Positions 23,751-35,752 are shown, counted from the first letter of the stretch. The stretch: 64,000 nucleotides of DNA from Tilletia caries (GCA_032718865.1 JALUTQ010000041.1:372001-436000), one strand, 5' to 3'. Notes: generated by a model not told the origin, from the sequence alone. Numbers and translations: made by a program.

Positions 23751-26691
23751 ATGACCAAGTACTTCTCTCCCTCTCTCGTCGCCGTGGCCGCCTTCGCCAG
23801 TCTCGCAGCTGGAAGCCCTGTCCCGGTCTCTCTGCCAGCAAGCGCGGATCTCAGCCCCGCCAACAGTCCCGCCGTTGACACCGGTGCCAGTCGCTTCATG
23901 TCTCCTGACGCGATGATGTCCGACGGCAACCCGGATCGGATGAACCAGCCCTCGTTCAACTACGAGGCCAACTTCGCTCGCCGAGGCGGTCTTGGAGGCG
24001 GACTTGGCCTTCTCGGTCTTGGCGGTGACGTGAACCAGAACGTCAACGAGCTCGGTGGCGGTGTCGGCGGTGGCGGTCTGCCCACTGGAGGCCTGCCCGT
24101 CGGTGGAGGCGGAGGACTTTCCCCCGACTCGCTTCCCCCGATTCTCACTGGCACCCTTGACACGGCTGGTGCAAACCCCAACACGGCTGAGATCAAGCTG
24201 AACCTCTGCAGGTGAGTAGCTCTACTTACATCTGTGATCTGAGTTTCTCATCGCTGATCATCTCCAAACACCTCAAAACAGGCTCCTTGGTGTCAACTGC
24301 CCCAAGACTCCCCTCACCTCCACGAACCTGCCCAAGGTCAAGGGCGAAGCAAAGGCCGGTACAAAGTCCCCCACCAAGGGCAAGGGTAAGCCCAAGCCCA
24401 AGCCGAAGGGCAAGGGCGCCAGCACCGGCAGCAGCACGAGTGGCAAGAAGGGCTCCACCGGTAGCAAATTCAGCGGTGGCAAGAACCAGATCAACGACAA
24501 GCACAACTCCAACGGTGGCAATGGCACTGGCGGTCACGGTGGCAGTGCCAACGGTGGTTCAGCTTCGTGCGACACCACTGGCTCTCTCGTCGGCCTCAAC
24601 GCTCTCAACTTCAACAGCTGCAATGGTGGTAACGGCGGTTCTGCCAACGGCGGCCCTGGCACCGGCGGTCGTGGCGGTGACACCAGCAACAACCTCGGCC
24701 GTCGTGTCCTCGGTCATGATGCTCCCGCTTCTGCGTCTGCTGCTCCCGCCGCACCTGCGGCTGCTAAAGCCCCTGCGACCCCGGCTGGTGCTCCTTCTGC
24801 TCCTGCAGCCCCGGCCGGCGCTCCGTCTGCCCCCGCGCCTGCTTCCAACGCTGTTCCGGCCCAAGGCTCGGCTCCGGACCACCGCATGGTCGCCGCCTCG
24901 TTGAATCGCGAACGCGATGCCCAGCTCGATGCGGGCGACTCGGCCATCCAGGCTGTCGCCCAGCGTGGGACCCACGTCGACGCTGCCGACTCGACCGTCC
25001 AGGCCGTTGCCGAGCGTGGCACTCAGGTGCTTGCTCAGAAGAAACAGGGCGAGAGCATGGCCTCCTTCGTCTCGCGCACACTTACCAACTTCCGTGCCCA
25101 GCAGAAGGCTCCTGCTGCTCCCGCTAAGGCTGCAGCTCCCGCCCAGGCTCCTGCTCAGGCTCCTGCTCAAGCCCCTTCCAGTCCCCAGGTCCCCGCTGAG
25201 GCTCCCAAGGCACCCCAAGCAGCACCCAAGCCCGCCACTCCAGCTTCCGCCGCTTCCACCAAGTTCCAGCACGCTCGCGACGTCACCGTCGCCCAGATCA
25301 CCAATGGCACTCCCAGCCAGGCTGCCGCAGCCCAGCAGATCCCTGCCGAGGCTCGCCTCGTCAACCTCGAGGGTTCCGAGGCCAACATCAATGCTGGCCC
25401 GCACGCCGAGAGCCGCGACGTCATGGTTGCCCAGATCAAGAACGACGGTGTTCAGGCCGCCCCTGTCTCGCGCGATTTGACTCTTGCCCAGATCTCGGAC
25501 CAGGCTGATGAGGTTGATGAGGATGCTGAGGATGCGCCCTCTCAGGCTCAGGCGCAGGCTGCACCCGCTTCCGTCCCTGCCACCGCCCAGCCCGCCGGTG
25601 TCGCACAGGGCGCCGCGACCAAGTCAGACACCTTGTCTAGCGCCCGTCCCAATGCTCGCGCCTTCTCCGTCACCGCCGTCCAGGCCTCCGAGAACGAGAC
25701 CGACGACGACGATGACGAGTCTTCTGCGAGTTCCCCCGAGGCTCAGGCTCGTGCGGCGGTCACTCTCCTCCACAACACCGACGGCAACAAGGGCGATGTC
25801 TCCTCGAAGAAGCGCGCGCTCACTGTCAGCGGTGACCAGAACGGGAACGCGGTCAGCACGGACTTCGATGGTCAGAAGGGCGCCAAGTACAACGCCAGCG
25901 GCTCGACTCCCTCCTCCTCTTCCTCCGACGACGGCTCTGCCCCTGCCGACGAGGGAAACACGGACGACGGCAACGCTGATGATGGAACCACTGATGACTC
26001 CTCTGTCCAGGACGGCTCCGCGACCGATGACGGCTCCAATGATGACACCACGGACCCTACGGCCCCGAACAAGCGTGGGAACAACAAGGCTGGCGTCGCC
26101 ACTGGGAAGAACCGCGAGGGCCGCGTCATCATCGCCACGGCTGGTAACGGTGGCGACGCCGTGAGCGGCAACGGGGGCGACGCCTCCGGCTTTGCGTTTG
26201 ACAACTCTCGCAACGGCTACACCTCCTCCTCCAGTCGTCCCCTCCGGTTCGTGAAGCCCAAGTTCGTCAAGGGCGGCTACAAGTCGAAGACGGGCAACAA
26301 GTCCTCCGGCTCGCACCACTTCAAGGTCAAAGGTGGTCGCAAGACCGGCAGCAGCGGAAGTAACAAGGCCAAGTCGACCGGCAAGCTGAGCGCCAGCGGC
26401 AGCGGCAGCAGCACGAACAACCCGATCATCGAGATCGACCTGGCCTTGCTCCGCCAGCTGATCGGGCAGGACCGACTCTCGCAGCTTGCGACGAGCGAGA
26501 AGGGCGCGAATGACGAGCTCGTTGCTGCGCCTTCGAAGAAGTACTCGGTCTCTCGTCCCCAGCAGGGCAGTGGCAGTGGCAGTGGCAGTGCCTCAGGATC
26601 GGCACACATTGCTGGTAGTGGGAACGGTGGGGATGCGAGCTCGGGACCTGCGATTGCTGGGAACGGGGGCAATGTGGTCATCAGCCAGTGA
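23751..26691 (+). CDS. large secreted Gly/Ala/Pro-rich repetitive protein
   Basis: Two exons, 23751-24211 and 24282-26691, phases agree, 956 residues. Signal peptide at residues 1-21 (MTKYFSPSLVAVAAFASLAA). Low complexity follows in blocks: Gly-rich (GGGLGLLGLGGD), a Lys/Pro-rich KPKPKPKGKG block, NGGNGGSANGG repeats, an Ala/Pro-rich region, and an acidic Asp/Ser block. The end is Gly/Ser-rich (GNGGDASSG, AGNGGNVVISQ). Short repeated motifs include ARDVTVAQI / SRDVMVAQI / SRDLTLAQI and the pair AIQAVAQRGTHVDAADS / TVQAVAERGTQ. Dibasic KR or RR sites (FARRGG, GRRVL, KKRAL, NKRGN) could be Kex2 processing sites. No enzyme domain. A cell-surface or matrix protein, possibly processed into peptides, is an inference. 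Confidence 0.75.
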
Positions 26692-27544
26692 TCAAGTTTA
26701 CCTTCCTTCCTTTCGTTCTCCCTGTCCCTGTCCCTCTCGCGCCCTCGGCCCCTCCTGCTGTACATCCTAGCATGTTTGCTCTTCACCCTAGATTTCTCGT
26801 CACGTCGTCCTTTCCTCCCTCCCTATTTGAACCTCCTCCCTGTCGGTCTTTGTCGCTTTTCCGGTCGTTATAGTCTTCCCCTCCCCCCAACAATCCCCCT
26901 CTTTCCCCCCACAGTCGCATCCTTGCTTTCCTTCAGTAGTCGCACCCCCTATATCTGCCAGCTTTCAAAGAAACCTGCTCTTTTTGATCTCCTTTTCTTT
27001 GTGCGACCTGCTCCGCGATGGAACCTATAAGCTGAAAGAAGAGTTTGCAAATGCTCGGTGGCATTCCATCTGACCGAGCTCCTTCTCCTTTCCGACATCT
27101 TCCTGTCCAGAGTTGCCGTCATCCGAAGTACGCTCGCTGGCGCCATCAAGCTGGAGTCGATGGCTGTGATGACGAAAGTCCTGAACGCATGGACTTCTGG
27201 GGATGTATACGGTCCGAAGCTCTCCTGATGCAGATACCAAGGCGCGAAGAACATTCTGTGGAAACTGGAAAGGCAGGTCGTGGGTGGAGCATACAGAGGT
27301 GAGGTCAGCAGTAGGAAGAAGGTGAGCATGATTCAGTGTAAGCAAGGTGAGCCTCCACTTGCACAAAACGGGAGATGGGCCAGAAGCGAAAGAGAGATGT
27401 CAGCACTGGGAAGCGGAAGCGATCCCTTCACACGATTCACGATCCGACACGCAAAAGGAAGGGGAAAAAAAGGAGTACAAGTACAAAGGTCGAAGTTCGA
27501 GTTGCGGCGACAGGGGGAATGGCTAATCTTCAAGGTGAGGATGA
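26692..27544. other. convergent 3' region
   Basis: Pyrimidine-rich 3' flank of the secreted protein on the left and 3' flank of the mL41 gene on the right. No gene recognised. Confidence 0.5.
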
Positions 27545-27572
27545 TTATGATGACGACGAACTCTTGTCGCTG

Positions 27573-27616
<44 letters not shown>

Positions 27617-28237
27617 TGAGTTGGCGGGAGGGTCTCGACGGCGCAGCTCTTCTGTACGTTCTACGAGACGCTGATAGAAGGATGCGTTGAAGCCGGCTGG
27701 GGTCATCTTGGGTCCGCCGGGGAAGCCTGGCTGTGGACGGGATACGCCGCCGTCCTTGGTTTCGCCCATGAAGACGTACGGCTTGAGCTAGAGGTTTTCA
27801 GGCGAGCGAAGTCAGTAAAGATTCTGGACCTGGAGAGAGGGAGAGGGAGCGAGAGAGCTCGCTCACCTGAGTCTCAGCCAAGCCAGGGGGTACGACAAAG
27901 CAGGGTATTCTGCTCTCGTCGAGCTGTTCGGTCTTGAGGTTCCAATGGCGGACGCGACCGTCTGCGTCGTGGAGCTGCTTGCCGGTCCTATCGGTGAGTG
28001 CGATGCGTTTCCTGCGCATAATGTTGCCGGTCCGGGTGCCTGTTTGTGTGTGAATGAGAGAGAGAGATGTGCGTGTGAGAAGTAGCTGCGGGGGGAGAGA
28101 CCGAGGGCAGGAGTGGGAGTGGGAGTGGGAGTGGGAGTGGGAGCGGGTTACTGACCTTTGTAGAAGTCCTTGTTTGCGCGCTTGGAGGTGAGCGGGAGGC
28201 GCAGGGCCTTGCTGAAGAGCGCCAGTGTCGAGCGCAT
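27545..28237 (-). CDS. MRPL27: mitochondrial large-subunit ribosomal protein mL41 (MrpL27 family)
   Basis: Three exons: 28156-28237, 27867-28039 and 27545-27787; phases agree, 165 residues. The N-terminus LRLPLTSKRANKDFYKGTRT matches the conserved start of the MrpL27/mL41 family. FVVPPGLAETQ followed by LKPYVFMGE, joined across the second intron, is the other hallmark. The protein is a component of the mitochondrial 54S subunit. The C-terminus is extended by a run of 13 alanines encoded by a CTG/CAG trinucleotide tract (about 27575-27613) and ends in polyserine, a tail likely to vary in length. It is transcribed divergently from ARB1, with only 340 bases between the start codons. Confidence 0.85.
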
Positions 28238-28577
28238 CGTTGGCTGTGTGTGTGTGTGTGACTGCTGAGCTCGTCCTTGACCTGCTCGCGCTCGAGAAGC
28301 AGATCTTCGTATGGGATGCCGGAATGGCGGGCCGGAGTGTGCCGAGTGCCGACAGGAGGCCTGAGGTTTTCCTTCGTCATTTCGCTCAGCTGCACCAACA
28401 CAGGACCAAGGAAGCGAAAGCAGGAAGGAGCTCCGAAAAATATTCTTCAGTCATTCATTCCATTCCTAGACAGCAGCGGCAGCAGTGACGACAGCAGCGA
28501 CAGCCTCCACCACAGCGACAGCGACAGCACCACCAGCACCAGCACCAGCACCAGCACCAGCACCAGCACCCACAGCC
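28238..28577. promoter_or_regulatory. bidirectional promoter of mL41 and ARB1 with CCAGCA repeat leader
   Basis: 340 bases separate the two divergent start codons. The ARB1 leader contains a CAGCGACAG/CCAGCA hexanucleotide array (about 28525-28570) ending next to its ATG. A frame from a GTG at 28485 runs through it, but the real start is the ATG at 28578. Confidence 0.6.
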
Positions 28578-30702
28578 ATGCCCGTGTCAGCATCCAAGGC
28601 AAAGCGTCAGGCGGAGAAGGCCGCAAAGGCAGCCACCAAGGGCGACAAGGCGAGCACCAGCAATGCCACCACAGACTCAGGCGCAACCGCAGTCGAGGGC
28701 GCCGCGGGTCATGCCGCCGTCATCACAGACATGAAGGCACTCACCCTCGCCACCGACCGCACCGCATTCGGCGTCCTCACCTCCGACCCGCAGAGTCGAG
28801 ACGTACACATCGACCAGTTCACCATGTCCTTCCACGGCAGGCTCCTCATCGAAGACGCAAAGATCGAGCTCAACTATGGACAGCGCTATGGCCTCCTCGG
28901 CGAGAACGGCTCCGGAAAGACAACCTTCCTCGAGGCCATCGCAAACCGGGACGTCGAGATCCCAGAGCACATCGACATCTACTTCGTCCGCGGTGAGGTC
29001 GAGCCCTCAGAGATGAACGCACTCGACACCTGCATTCTCATGGCCAAGGCCAAGGTCGCCCGTCTCGAGAAGGAAATCGAGAACTTGAGCGTCGCCGATA
29101 ATGTAGACAGCGTCGCCCTCGACCTCAAGTATGAGGAGCTCGAGGACATGGACCCCTCCATGTTCGAAGCCAAGGCCGGTGGCATCCTCTACGGTCTCGG
29201 CTTCAGCAAGGAAATGATGGCTCGTCCCACAAAGGCCCTCTCCGGTGGTTGGCGCATGCGCGTCTCTCTCGCACGAGCCCTCTTCACCAAGCCCCACTTG
29301 CTCCTCCTCGACGAGCCCACGAACCATCTCGATCTCGAGGCCGTCGTCTGGCTCGAGGCCTACCTCTCCACCTACAACCACATCCTCGTCTTCACCTCCC
29401 ACTCCGCCGACTTCATGGACACCGTCTGCACCAACATCATGGACCTCACCCTCTCCAAGAAGGTGAACTACTACGGTGGTAACTACTCCACCTACGTCCG
29501 TACCAAGTCCGAGAACGAGGTCAACCAGATGAAGGCCTACCACAAGCAACAGGAGGAGATCGCCCACATCAAGAAGTTCATCGCCAGTGCAGGTACATAC
29601 GCCAACTTGGTCAAGCAGGCCAAGTCCAAGCAGAAGATCATCGACAAGATGGAGGCCGCCGGTCTCATCGAGGCCGTCATGCAGCCCAAGACGCTCCAGT
29701 TCAACTTTGAAGACGTCCGCAAGCTGCCCCCACCCATCATTGCCTTTGCCGAGGTCAGTTTCGGATATGACCCCAAACAGCTCCTCTACAAGAACCTCGA
29801 CCTGGCTGTCGACATGGACTCGCGAATCGGAATGTGAGTTGTCTCTAAGGTCAATCTCATTTTCTACACAAGCTCATCTCACTCCTTTTCTTCCTCATGT
29901 GAAAAAAACACAGTGTCGGCGCGAACGGTACGGGCAAGTCGACACTGCTGAATCTCATGACCGGCGTCTTGCAACCTGTCTCAGGCACCGTCAGTCGCCA
30001 CGCCGGCCTGAAGATGGCCAAGTACTCCCAGCACTCCGCCGAGGCCCTCCCTTACGACAAGAGCCCACTCGAGCACATGGAGTCCATGTTCAGAGAGAAG
30101 TTCCCAGACAAGGAGACCCAGTACTTCCGCCAGAACCTCGGCCGCTTCGGCCTGACGGGCACCCATCAGACATCCGCGATCCGGACGTTGTCCGACGGAC
30201 TTAAGAACCGGGTCGTCTTTGCGCAGTTGGCGATGGAGCACCCGGATATCATCCTGCTGGACGAGCCGACGAATCACTTGGATATGAGCTCGATTGATGC
30301 GCTTGCGAATGCGATCAAGGTCTTCTCGGGCGGCGTGGTTATTGTTTCACACGACTTCCGACTATTGTCGCAAGTCGTTCAAGAAATCTGGGAGGTTCGT
30401 ATTCATTTGCAGAGAGGGGGGAACCGAGAGGAGAAGAGAAACGCTGACCTGAACCTCCCACCCTTCTCTTTGTGCTACACAGGTCAAGGACAAGAAGATC
30501 GCCAACCTGTCAAAGCAAGACATCACGATTGTCGAGTACAAGAAGCAACTGATGAAGGTGAGTCGTCCCTTTTGGCCAAATTTCCAGCAGCCGACCTGAA
30601 ATCTGACCTCTTGTTGTGTGGGTGTGCCTTTTCTCCTCCTTCTCCCTCCAGAACTCGGCCGAGCAAATCGAAAGAGCCAAGCTCACCGCGAAGAAGAATT
30701 GA
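28578..30702 (+). CDS. ARB1: ABC-F ATPase Arb1 (ABCF2-type), ribosome biogenesis
   Basis: Four exons: 28578-29833, 29914-30394, 30483-30557 and 30652-30702, all phases agreeing, 620 residues. Two ABC cassettes without membrane segments. The first has Walker A GENGSGKTT, signature LSGGWRMRVSLARALF and Walker B LLLLDEPTNHLDLEAV. The second has Walker A GANGTGKST (completed by the first intron junction), signature LSDGLKNRVVFAQLA and Walker B IILLDEPTNHLDMSS. A Lys-rich N-terminus and the order of domains match Arb1/ABCF2, a cytoplasmic and nuclear ATPase that shuttles and assists 40S and 60S ribosome maturation. The second signature deviates slightly (SDGLK) as is usual for this subfamily. High GC third positions indicate strong expression. 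Confidence 0.93.
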
Positions 30703-31735
30703 ATGAGCCTCTCGGTCCCTCAACCCCTACTCCAGCGCCCCCCCCCCCTTTTCCCTCTTGCCCTTTTTTTTCTCTTTCCATCTGCGTTTCGTAGACAGGA
30801 ACGAAGAACGTGGGTCCTTTACCCCCCTCTCCAGCCCTGCTTCTCTCTCGGTCCATCTGTGTTTTCTCCCTCTCTACGTCTCCAGCAGCAACCAAACTAG
30901 ATGCGGGCCCCCTCCTCCTGCCATCCAGACGTGTTCGAGTGGGCGGTTTGGGGCGTTTCTTTTTGCAGCTTCCTTTGCGACCCCCTGTGGCGTATGCGCT
31001 CATGGAGAAAGTGGGAAGCACATATGTAGACGCGATAGCTGGAAGTGGGGATTGGTCTCGATATGTTCGCCTGAGCGAACAGCAGCGACGGGTTTGGTTT
31101 GTTTGCTGGACAACATAACTGTGGTTTTGCTTATGCTTTCTTGCCTTTGGTTTCACCTCATCCTGCCCATCATCAGCTCGTTCCTCTCTGCCGGAACGAC
31201 CGCGAGGAAGGCAAAACGAACATCGAAAGGAGCGTGGACTGGCAGCGGCTCGCTGATCTGCGAAGTTCTATGACCCACCCCCGTAGGCCGTAGCCCATCG
31301 CCCATCGCCCATCATCCGCTTCGAGGTGGCCAATGATCTGGATTCGGTTACAATCAAGAACTTGGCCCTCGTATTACTCGTCGACCGACTGGAGCCCACT
31401 TCATTGGGCTGGCGAGCGTGATACGTCCCCCGGTCGACCGTCGAAGGGAAGAGATCCGGCTGTGAATTGGGCTGGTCCCAGCAGGCCTTCACCTTCGAGC
31501 ACACCTCAGTGTACGGGAAACGAGATGAGGGCGACAGCTTGTCCCTTCGATACGTCGAAACGTTCGCACCTGCCTATATATCAGCCAGCGTTGGTCCCAC
31601 GCTTCTGAACATCCCGTTCGACCCAGCCGGCGCATTTAATTTTCGCTGTTTGTCCTACACCTCTCGCTGGCAGTGACAGCGATGCCGTTTGGATCGTTAC
31701 GAGCTTGCTCCTAGGCGCGGGCAGTTGCAAACGCA
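30703..31735. other. intergenic region
   Basis: 3' flank of ARB1 (with a run of about ten C near 30740) and upstream region of the small secreted protein. No gene recognised. Confidence 0.5.
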
Positions 31736-31741
31736 TATAAA
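31736..31741 (+). promoter_or_regulatory. TATA box
   Basis: TATAAA 129 bases before the start codon of the small cysteine-rich protein, followed by a CT-rich leader. Confidence 0.6.
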
Positions 31742-31864
31742 GAGGACGCCTTGCTGACGTTTTTGGCACTCTTCTCCTTTGCCTTTCCTTTCCTCCCTCT
31801 CTCCACAAAGGTTTCGCAGGTCGAAACCGATCCTTCTCCCGAGCCCTACGATCACTCCAGCAAC

Positions 31865-32492
31865 ATGAAGTCGTTGACTACCCTCGTGCTCATCGGCATG
31901 CTTGTCGCCATCAGCGCCGTCAATGCCGGCACCAACGTGAGTCCTTCGTCCGCAAAAGTATTGCTACCCTCTTGTTCCCATACTCTGGAACTACTTCCTT
32001 TGCTAACAACTGGCCCCTTGGACCACTGTTTTTTTTTTTTCCCTATCAGAACGATTACTAGAGATTCACTTGCGAGAATGCAGTCGCAGAATTGCAAGAA
32101 CGAGGAGGATAAGTACAAGGCGATGAATGTACGTTGCCGTGTGGAGCGCTCCAAAGAAGCCTTGAGCTTTCTCTAACTGACATTGCGCTTTTCCGTTCTT
32201 GCTTCCTGTTCTAACACAGGTTTGCTTGTGCAATATCTGGACCAACGCAGGACAGAAGGTACGTCTCTCGAGCGAGCTGAGGAGCGCGATTCTGATATTG
32301 CAAAAACCGTGAACATTGAACTGACGAATCATGACATGATTGTTGCACAACCCCTTTTGGCAGAACTGCACCTGGGGATGCTTCATAAATGGTGGTGGCT
32401 CCTTGCTCCGCTGTGCGGGGGATTGCGCACAGGGCCAAGGCAAACTAGTTGGCAAATGCGACCCCATGCCGGAGAGCTGCAGTTCGCCTTGA
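31865..32492 (+). CDS. small cysteine-rich secreted protein, four short exons
   Basis: Hand-built model: exon 1 31865-31936, exon 2 about 32090-32128, exon 3 32220-32258, exon 4 32364-32492, about 92 residues. Exon 1 is exactly a signal peptide (MKSLTTLVLIGMLVAISAVN) plus four residues. The mature part has nine cysteines in the pattern C, CxC, CxxxC, CxxxC, C, C, for example VCLCNIWTNAGQ, NCTWGCFINGGG and RCAGDC. Introns 2 and 3 have GTACGT donors and CAG acceptors and keep phase 0. The first intron's acceptor is uncertain: the CAG at 32049 would lead to an immediate stop, while those at 32083 or 32089 keep the frame. No family recognised. Size, secretion and disulfides are effector-like or antimicrobial-like, which is inference. 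Confidence 0.6.
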
Positions 32493-33721
32493 GCCAATCC
32501 ACCGCCGCAGGACCAGCGATACGTACTACCCGCTTCGCTTTCCAGCCGGATCCTTCTTGCAACAGGTTTCGTTCCGTGTTCCTCAAGAAGGTTACACCAC
32601 TCGCAACACAGCGCGCAAGGACTGATCACCTTGATGAAAATGCCTTGATGTGCGAATGTGGAAGTTTCGGACCGCGGTCGTGTATGTATACACTTAACCG
32701 ACCGTGGGAAAAACTAAAATTGTTAAGGTCAGAAGCAAGGACCAAGGGTTTCGTGCAGAGATGAAGAGCGTTCAGTTAGAGGCGGGCAGGGCAGAAATGA
32801 GGTCCAGGCTTCTCCCCAACATCGCATCGAACTGCTGGTTGACCTTAGCTGGCGGACATGACGGGGTACCCAAAAACTGGACCGCGGAAATCAACCTTCT
32901 TGCGAGCGAGCGATACGGCTGAAGATCAGAGTTCAGGAGGAGAGAAGCGTGCTTACATGCGTTGTTGAAGAGGCCTTTAGAGACATCAATCGAGGGAGAT
33001 GCGTTTGGATGGGAAATGACAAAGATAAAGGATGAGACAGAGGAAGAAGCCTTCCCAAAAAAGAAATAGTGAGCCAAAAGGAGAAGAAGAAGGACGGGTG
33101 AAAATGAAAGGTCAACCGACGACGACGAGGAGGAAGAAGAAAGACATAAGTCAGAAAGAAGAAGAAAAAGGGTTGCTTGTGATGCGAAAAGGGAGAGAAA
33201 AGGACGCTGGAATCTCGGAGAAAGGGATGGAGGCAGCAAAAGTGTGTGTGGAATCTGGTCAAGAACGAGGTGCGATCAAGATTGGCGTAAGGGGATCATT
33301 TTGAGAGAGGAGAGAGGAAAAGGTAAAGAAGAAGAGAGAGAGAGAGAAGGAGAGGGTAGAGAGAGAGCGAAAACAGAGAGAGAGACAGAAGGACCTGCGA
33401 GCTTCAACCGCAAGAGTCGTGGGTAACGCGAAGAAGCCCCATGAGAGCCATTTCCACCCCGACCCCGTGTCACCTCGCGGAAGAACTAAACCGGGGCCGT
33501 CAGAGTCGGAGAAAGGCCGTAATAGACGGGGGTGGGTGGGAGAATGCCGGGAGAAGAATAGGAAAATGGAGAAAAAGAAATGAGGGAGATATTCAAGGAA
33601 GAAACACCACCCCCCCTCGGGTCCTATGATCGACCTCGGTTGACCACCCACAAAACCACATTCGCATCCGACGCGACGGGGGTTCACCCGCTGGAGGCTT
33701 TCACCTTTCCCTTTTTTTGTT
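32493..33721. other. intergenic region with long purine-rich tract
   Basis: About 33020-33430 is strongly purine-rich on the plus strand (GA/GAA/GAGA repeats), so its minus strand is a long pyrimidine tract downstream of importin alpha. Short frames there are by-products of the biased composition. No gene recognised. Confidence 0.5.
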
Positions 33722-35681
33722 TTACTGCGGTGCTTGGAAGAAGGAGAATCCTCCAGAGGGAGCGGCGGCAGCCTCGCTCTGGAAGGAGAACGCGCCGTCT
33801 TCGTTGGTGACGGGTGCGTCTCCTGCGATGCCCTCTTCGTCGCCTTCCGGGAAGTCTGTACATAACAATGCAGACATGCGATCATGAGCATTCGAGGGTA
33901 GTGGTAAAGGCAAAAAATGAAACGCGCCCGAAGCGAAAGGCAGAATTAAGGTGAACTCACACTTGTCCATGAGATGGAAGGTCTTTTGGTAGATGTCCTC
34001 GTTTGCGTGCGATTGCAGGCTGTGAATGGTCAGCTGTGGAGGAGTCATCAGAAGGTGCGTGAGTGAGTGAGTGAGTGAGTGAGTCTGGTTTCCTCCCCAA
34101 CAAATACGCGGTTGAACTCACCATGCCACCACACTCCTCCACCATCTGCGCGTACGCGTTGACCGCATCGACGCGTCCATTCTTCTGAGCCTCGTCCTTG
34201 TCGAGGTCGCCGACCTTGAGGATGTTGTCAAGACCGTCGAGGGCGACGGCGATAAGCTTGTTGTCCATGGAGTTGAGAAGCTTGCAGAGCGGAGGAATGC
34301 AGCCGCATTCGACGAGATACCTTATCTGGATGGGTTCGGTGAGGCCTCCGGAGGTGGCGTTGGAGACGGCCCAGCAGGCCTCCTTTGCGGTGCGGAAGTC
34401 GGGCGAGCTGAGGAGGTTGATCAAGGGCGGGAAGATGCCTGCGTCGATGAGGGACTGGATCTGTGCAGATGAACCCGCGGCGATATTGGAGATGGTCCAG
34501 CAGGCCTCCTTGCGGATGCCGTCCTTGGGGCTGTTGAGGAGCGCGAGGAGCGGGGGCAACGCGCCCATGCTGATCACGATCTGTGTCTGGGAGTCGTCCC
34601 CGGTGACGATGTTTCCGATCGAGCGGAGGGCGGGTGTCTGGACGGAGTGTGAGTTGTGGAGGAGGAGATCGACGAGTCGGCGGACAAGGCCGGCCTCGAT
34701 GACGGCCTGGATCTTGTCGTTGGATCCGTCGGAGAGGTAGGAGATGGCCCAGCATGAATCGGTGAGGACTTCGACATCCATGGAGTAGATGAGCTTGGTG
34801 AGGACGGTGAGAGCAGGTGAGATCTAAATATGGAAAGCGACGCGTGGAGAGGTGGGAATAGGAAAGTTTGAGTACATGTATGCGCGCATTTATCATTACC
34901 GAGAAGCAGGAGAACTGACCGTTTCCCATGCAGGTTGTGGGTTCTTTCCTCGGCAGAAGTTGCTGAGGGTCCAGGTTGCGTTGCGGAGAATGCCTACTTT
35001 CTGGTTCTCCATCAAGAGGGACATGAGGGGAGGCAACGCGTTTTGACCGAGGACGTAATCGCGGCAGCGGGGCGAGTCACCGGCGATGTTGCCTAGTGCC
35101 CAGACGGCCTGTTCGCGTACGTCTTCGATGTCGGAGGAGAGCAGGGTGACGAAGTGGGGCACGGCGCCGGAGTGGATGACGACCTGTGTGTGTTTTGCGG
35201 TTCCGGATGCGATGTTGGTGAGTGCCCATGCGGCCTCGAACTGGAGCATGGCGTGTGGGGAGGTTAGGAAGCTGACGAAGATGTCGACGACGTTGCACTC
35301 GATGACCTTGTCGATGGGCGGGTTCTTCTCCTTGGAGAGGAGCTTGCGGAAGCTCATGGTTGCCTGGAGCTGCTCGTCGACGTCGTTGGAGTGGATGGCC
35401 TGGACCATGTGTGCGAGGGCCTGGTCGGAGCCGAGTGCGGAGAGCTCCTCCTCGATGTCGTCGTCGGCGTCGGCGTCGTCGTCGGTGATGGAGGTGTCGG
35501 ATGCGTCGTTGGGGTGGTATGCGAGATTCCTGCGCTTTGCGAGGTTCTCGTCGCGCTTCTGCCTGCGGATCTCGACCTGTGCCTCCTCGCGCCGCCTGCG
35601 CAGCTCGTCGTGTGCAAACTGTGCCTTGCCCTTGAATGCCGCCTGCCGCCGCGCCAGCGCTTGTTCCCGGAGTGCGGCCAT
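33722..35681 (-). CDS. SRP1: importin alpha (karyopherin alpha, Srp1-type)
   Basis: Four exons: 34920-35681, 34122-34823, 33961-34033 and 33722-33855, phases agree, 556 residues. The N-terminus carries an importin-beta-binding domain: [19 protein letters not shown] followed by basic [15 protein letters not shown]. An acidic linker then precedes about ten Armadillo repeats with the cargo-binding Trp-Asn pattern ([77 protein letters not shown]). The acidic C-terminal tail is for Cse1-mediated recycling. It binds nuclear localisation signals and carries cargo with importin beta. The 5' leader holds a (GAACA)n array ending 15 bases before the ATG. Confidence 0.95.
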
Positions 35682-35695
35682 GGTCTGTTGCTCTG

Positions 35696-35752
35696 TGTTC
35701 TGTTCTGTTCTGTTCTGTTCTGTTCTGTTCTGTTCTGTTCTGTTCTGTTCCC
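35696..35752. repeat. pentanucleotide microsatellite (TGTTC)n
   Basis: About eleven perfect TGTTC units. On the minus strand they read (GAACA)n in the 5' leader of importin alpha, so copy number could influence its expression. Confidence 0.9.

Noticed and set aside
29007..29567. 186-codon minus-strand frame inside ARB1
   Set aside because: Antisense shadow of the ABC cassette; composition typical of reversed GC-rich code.
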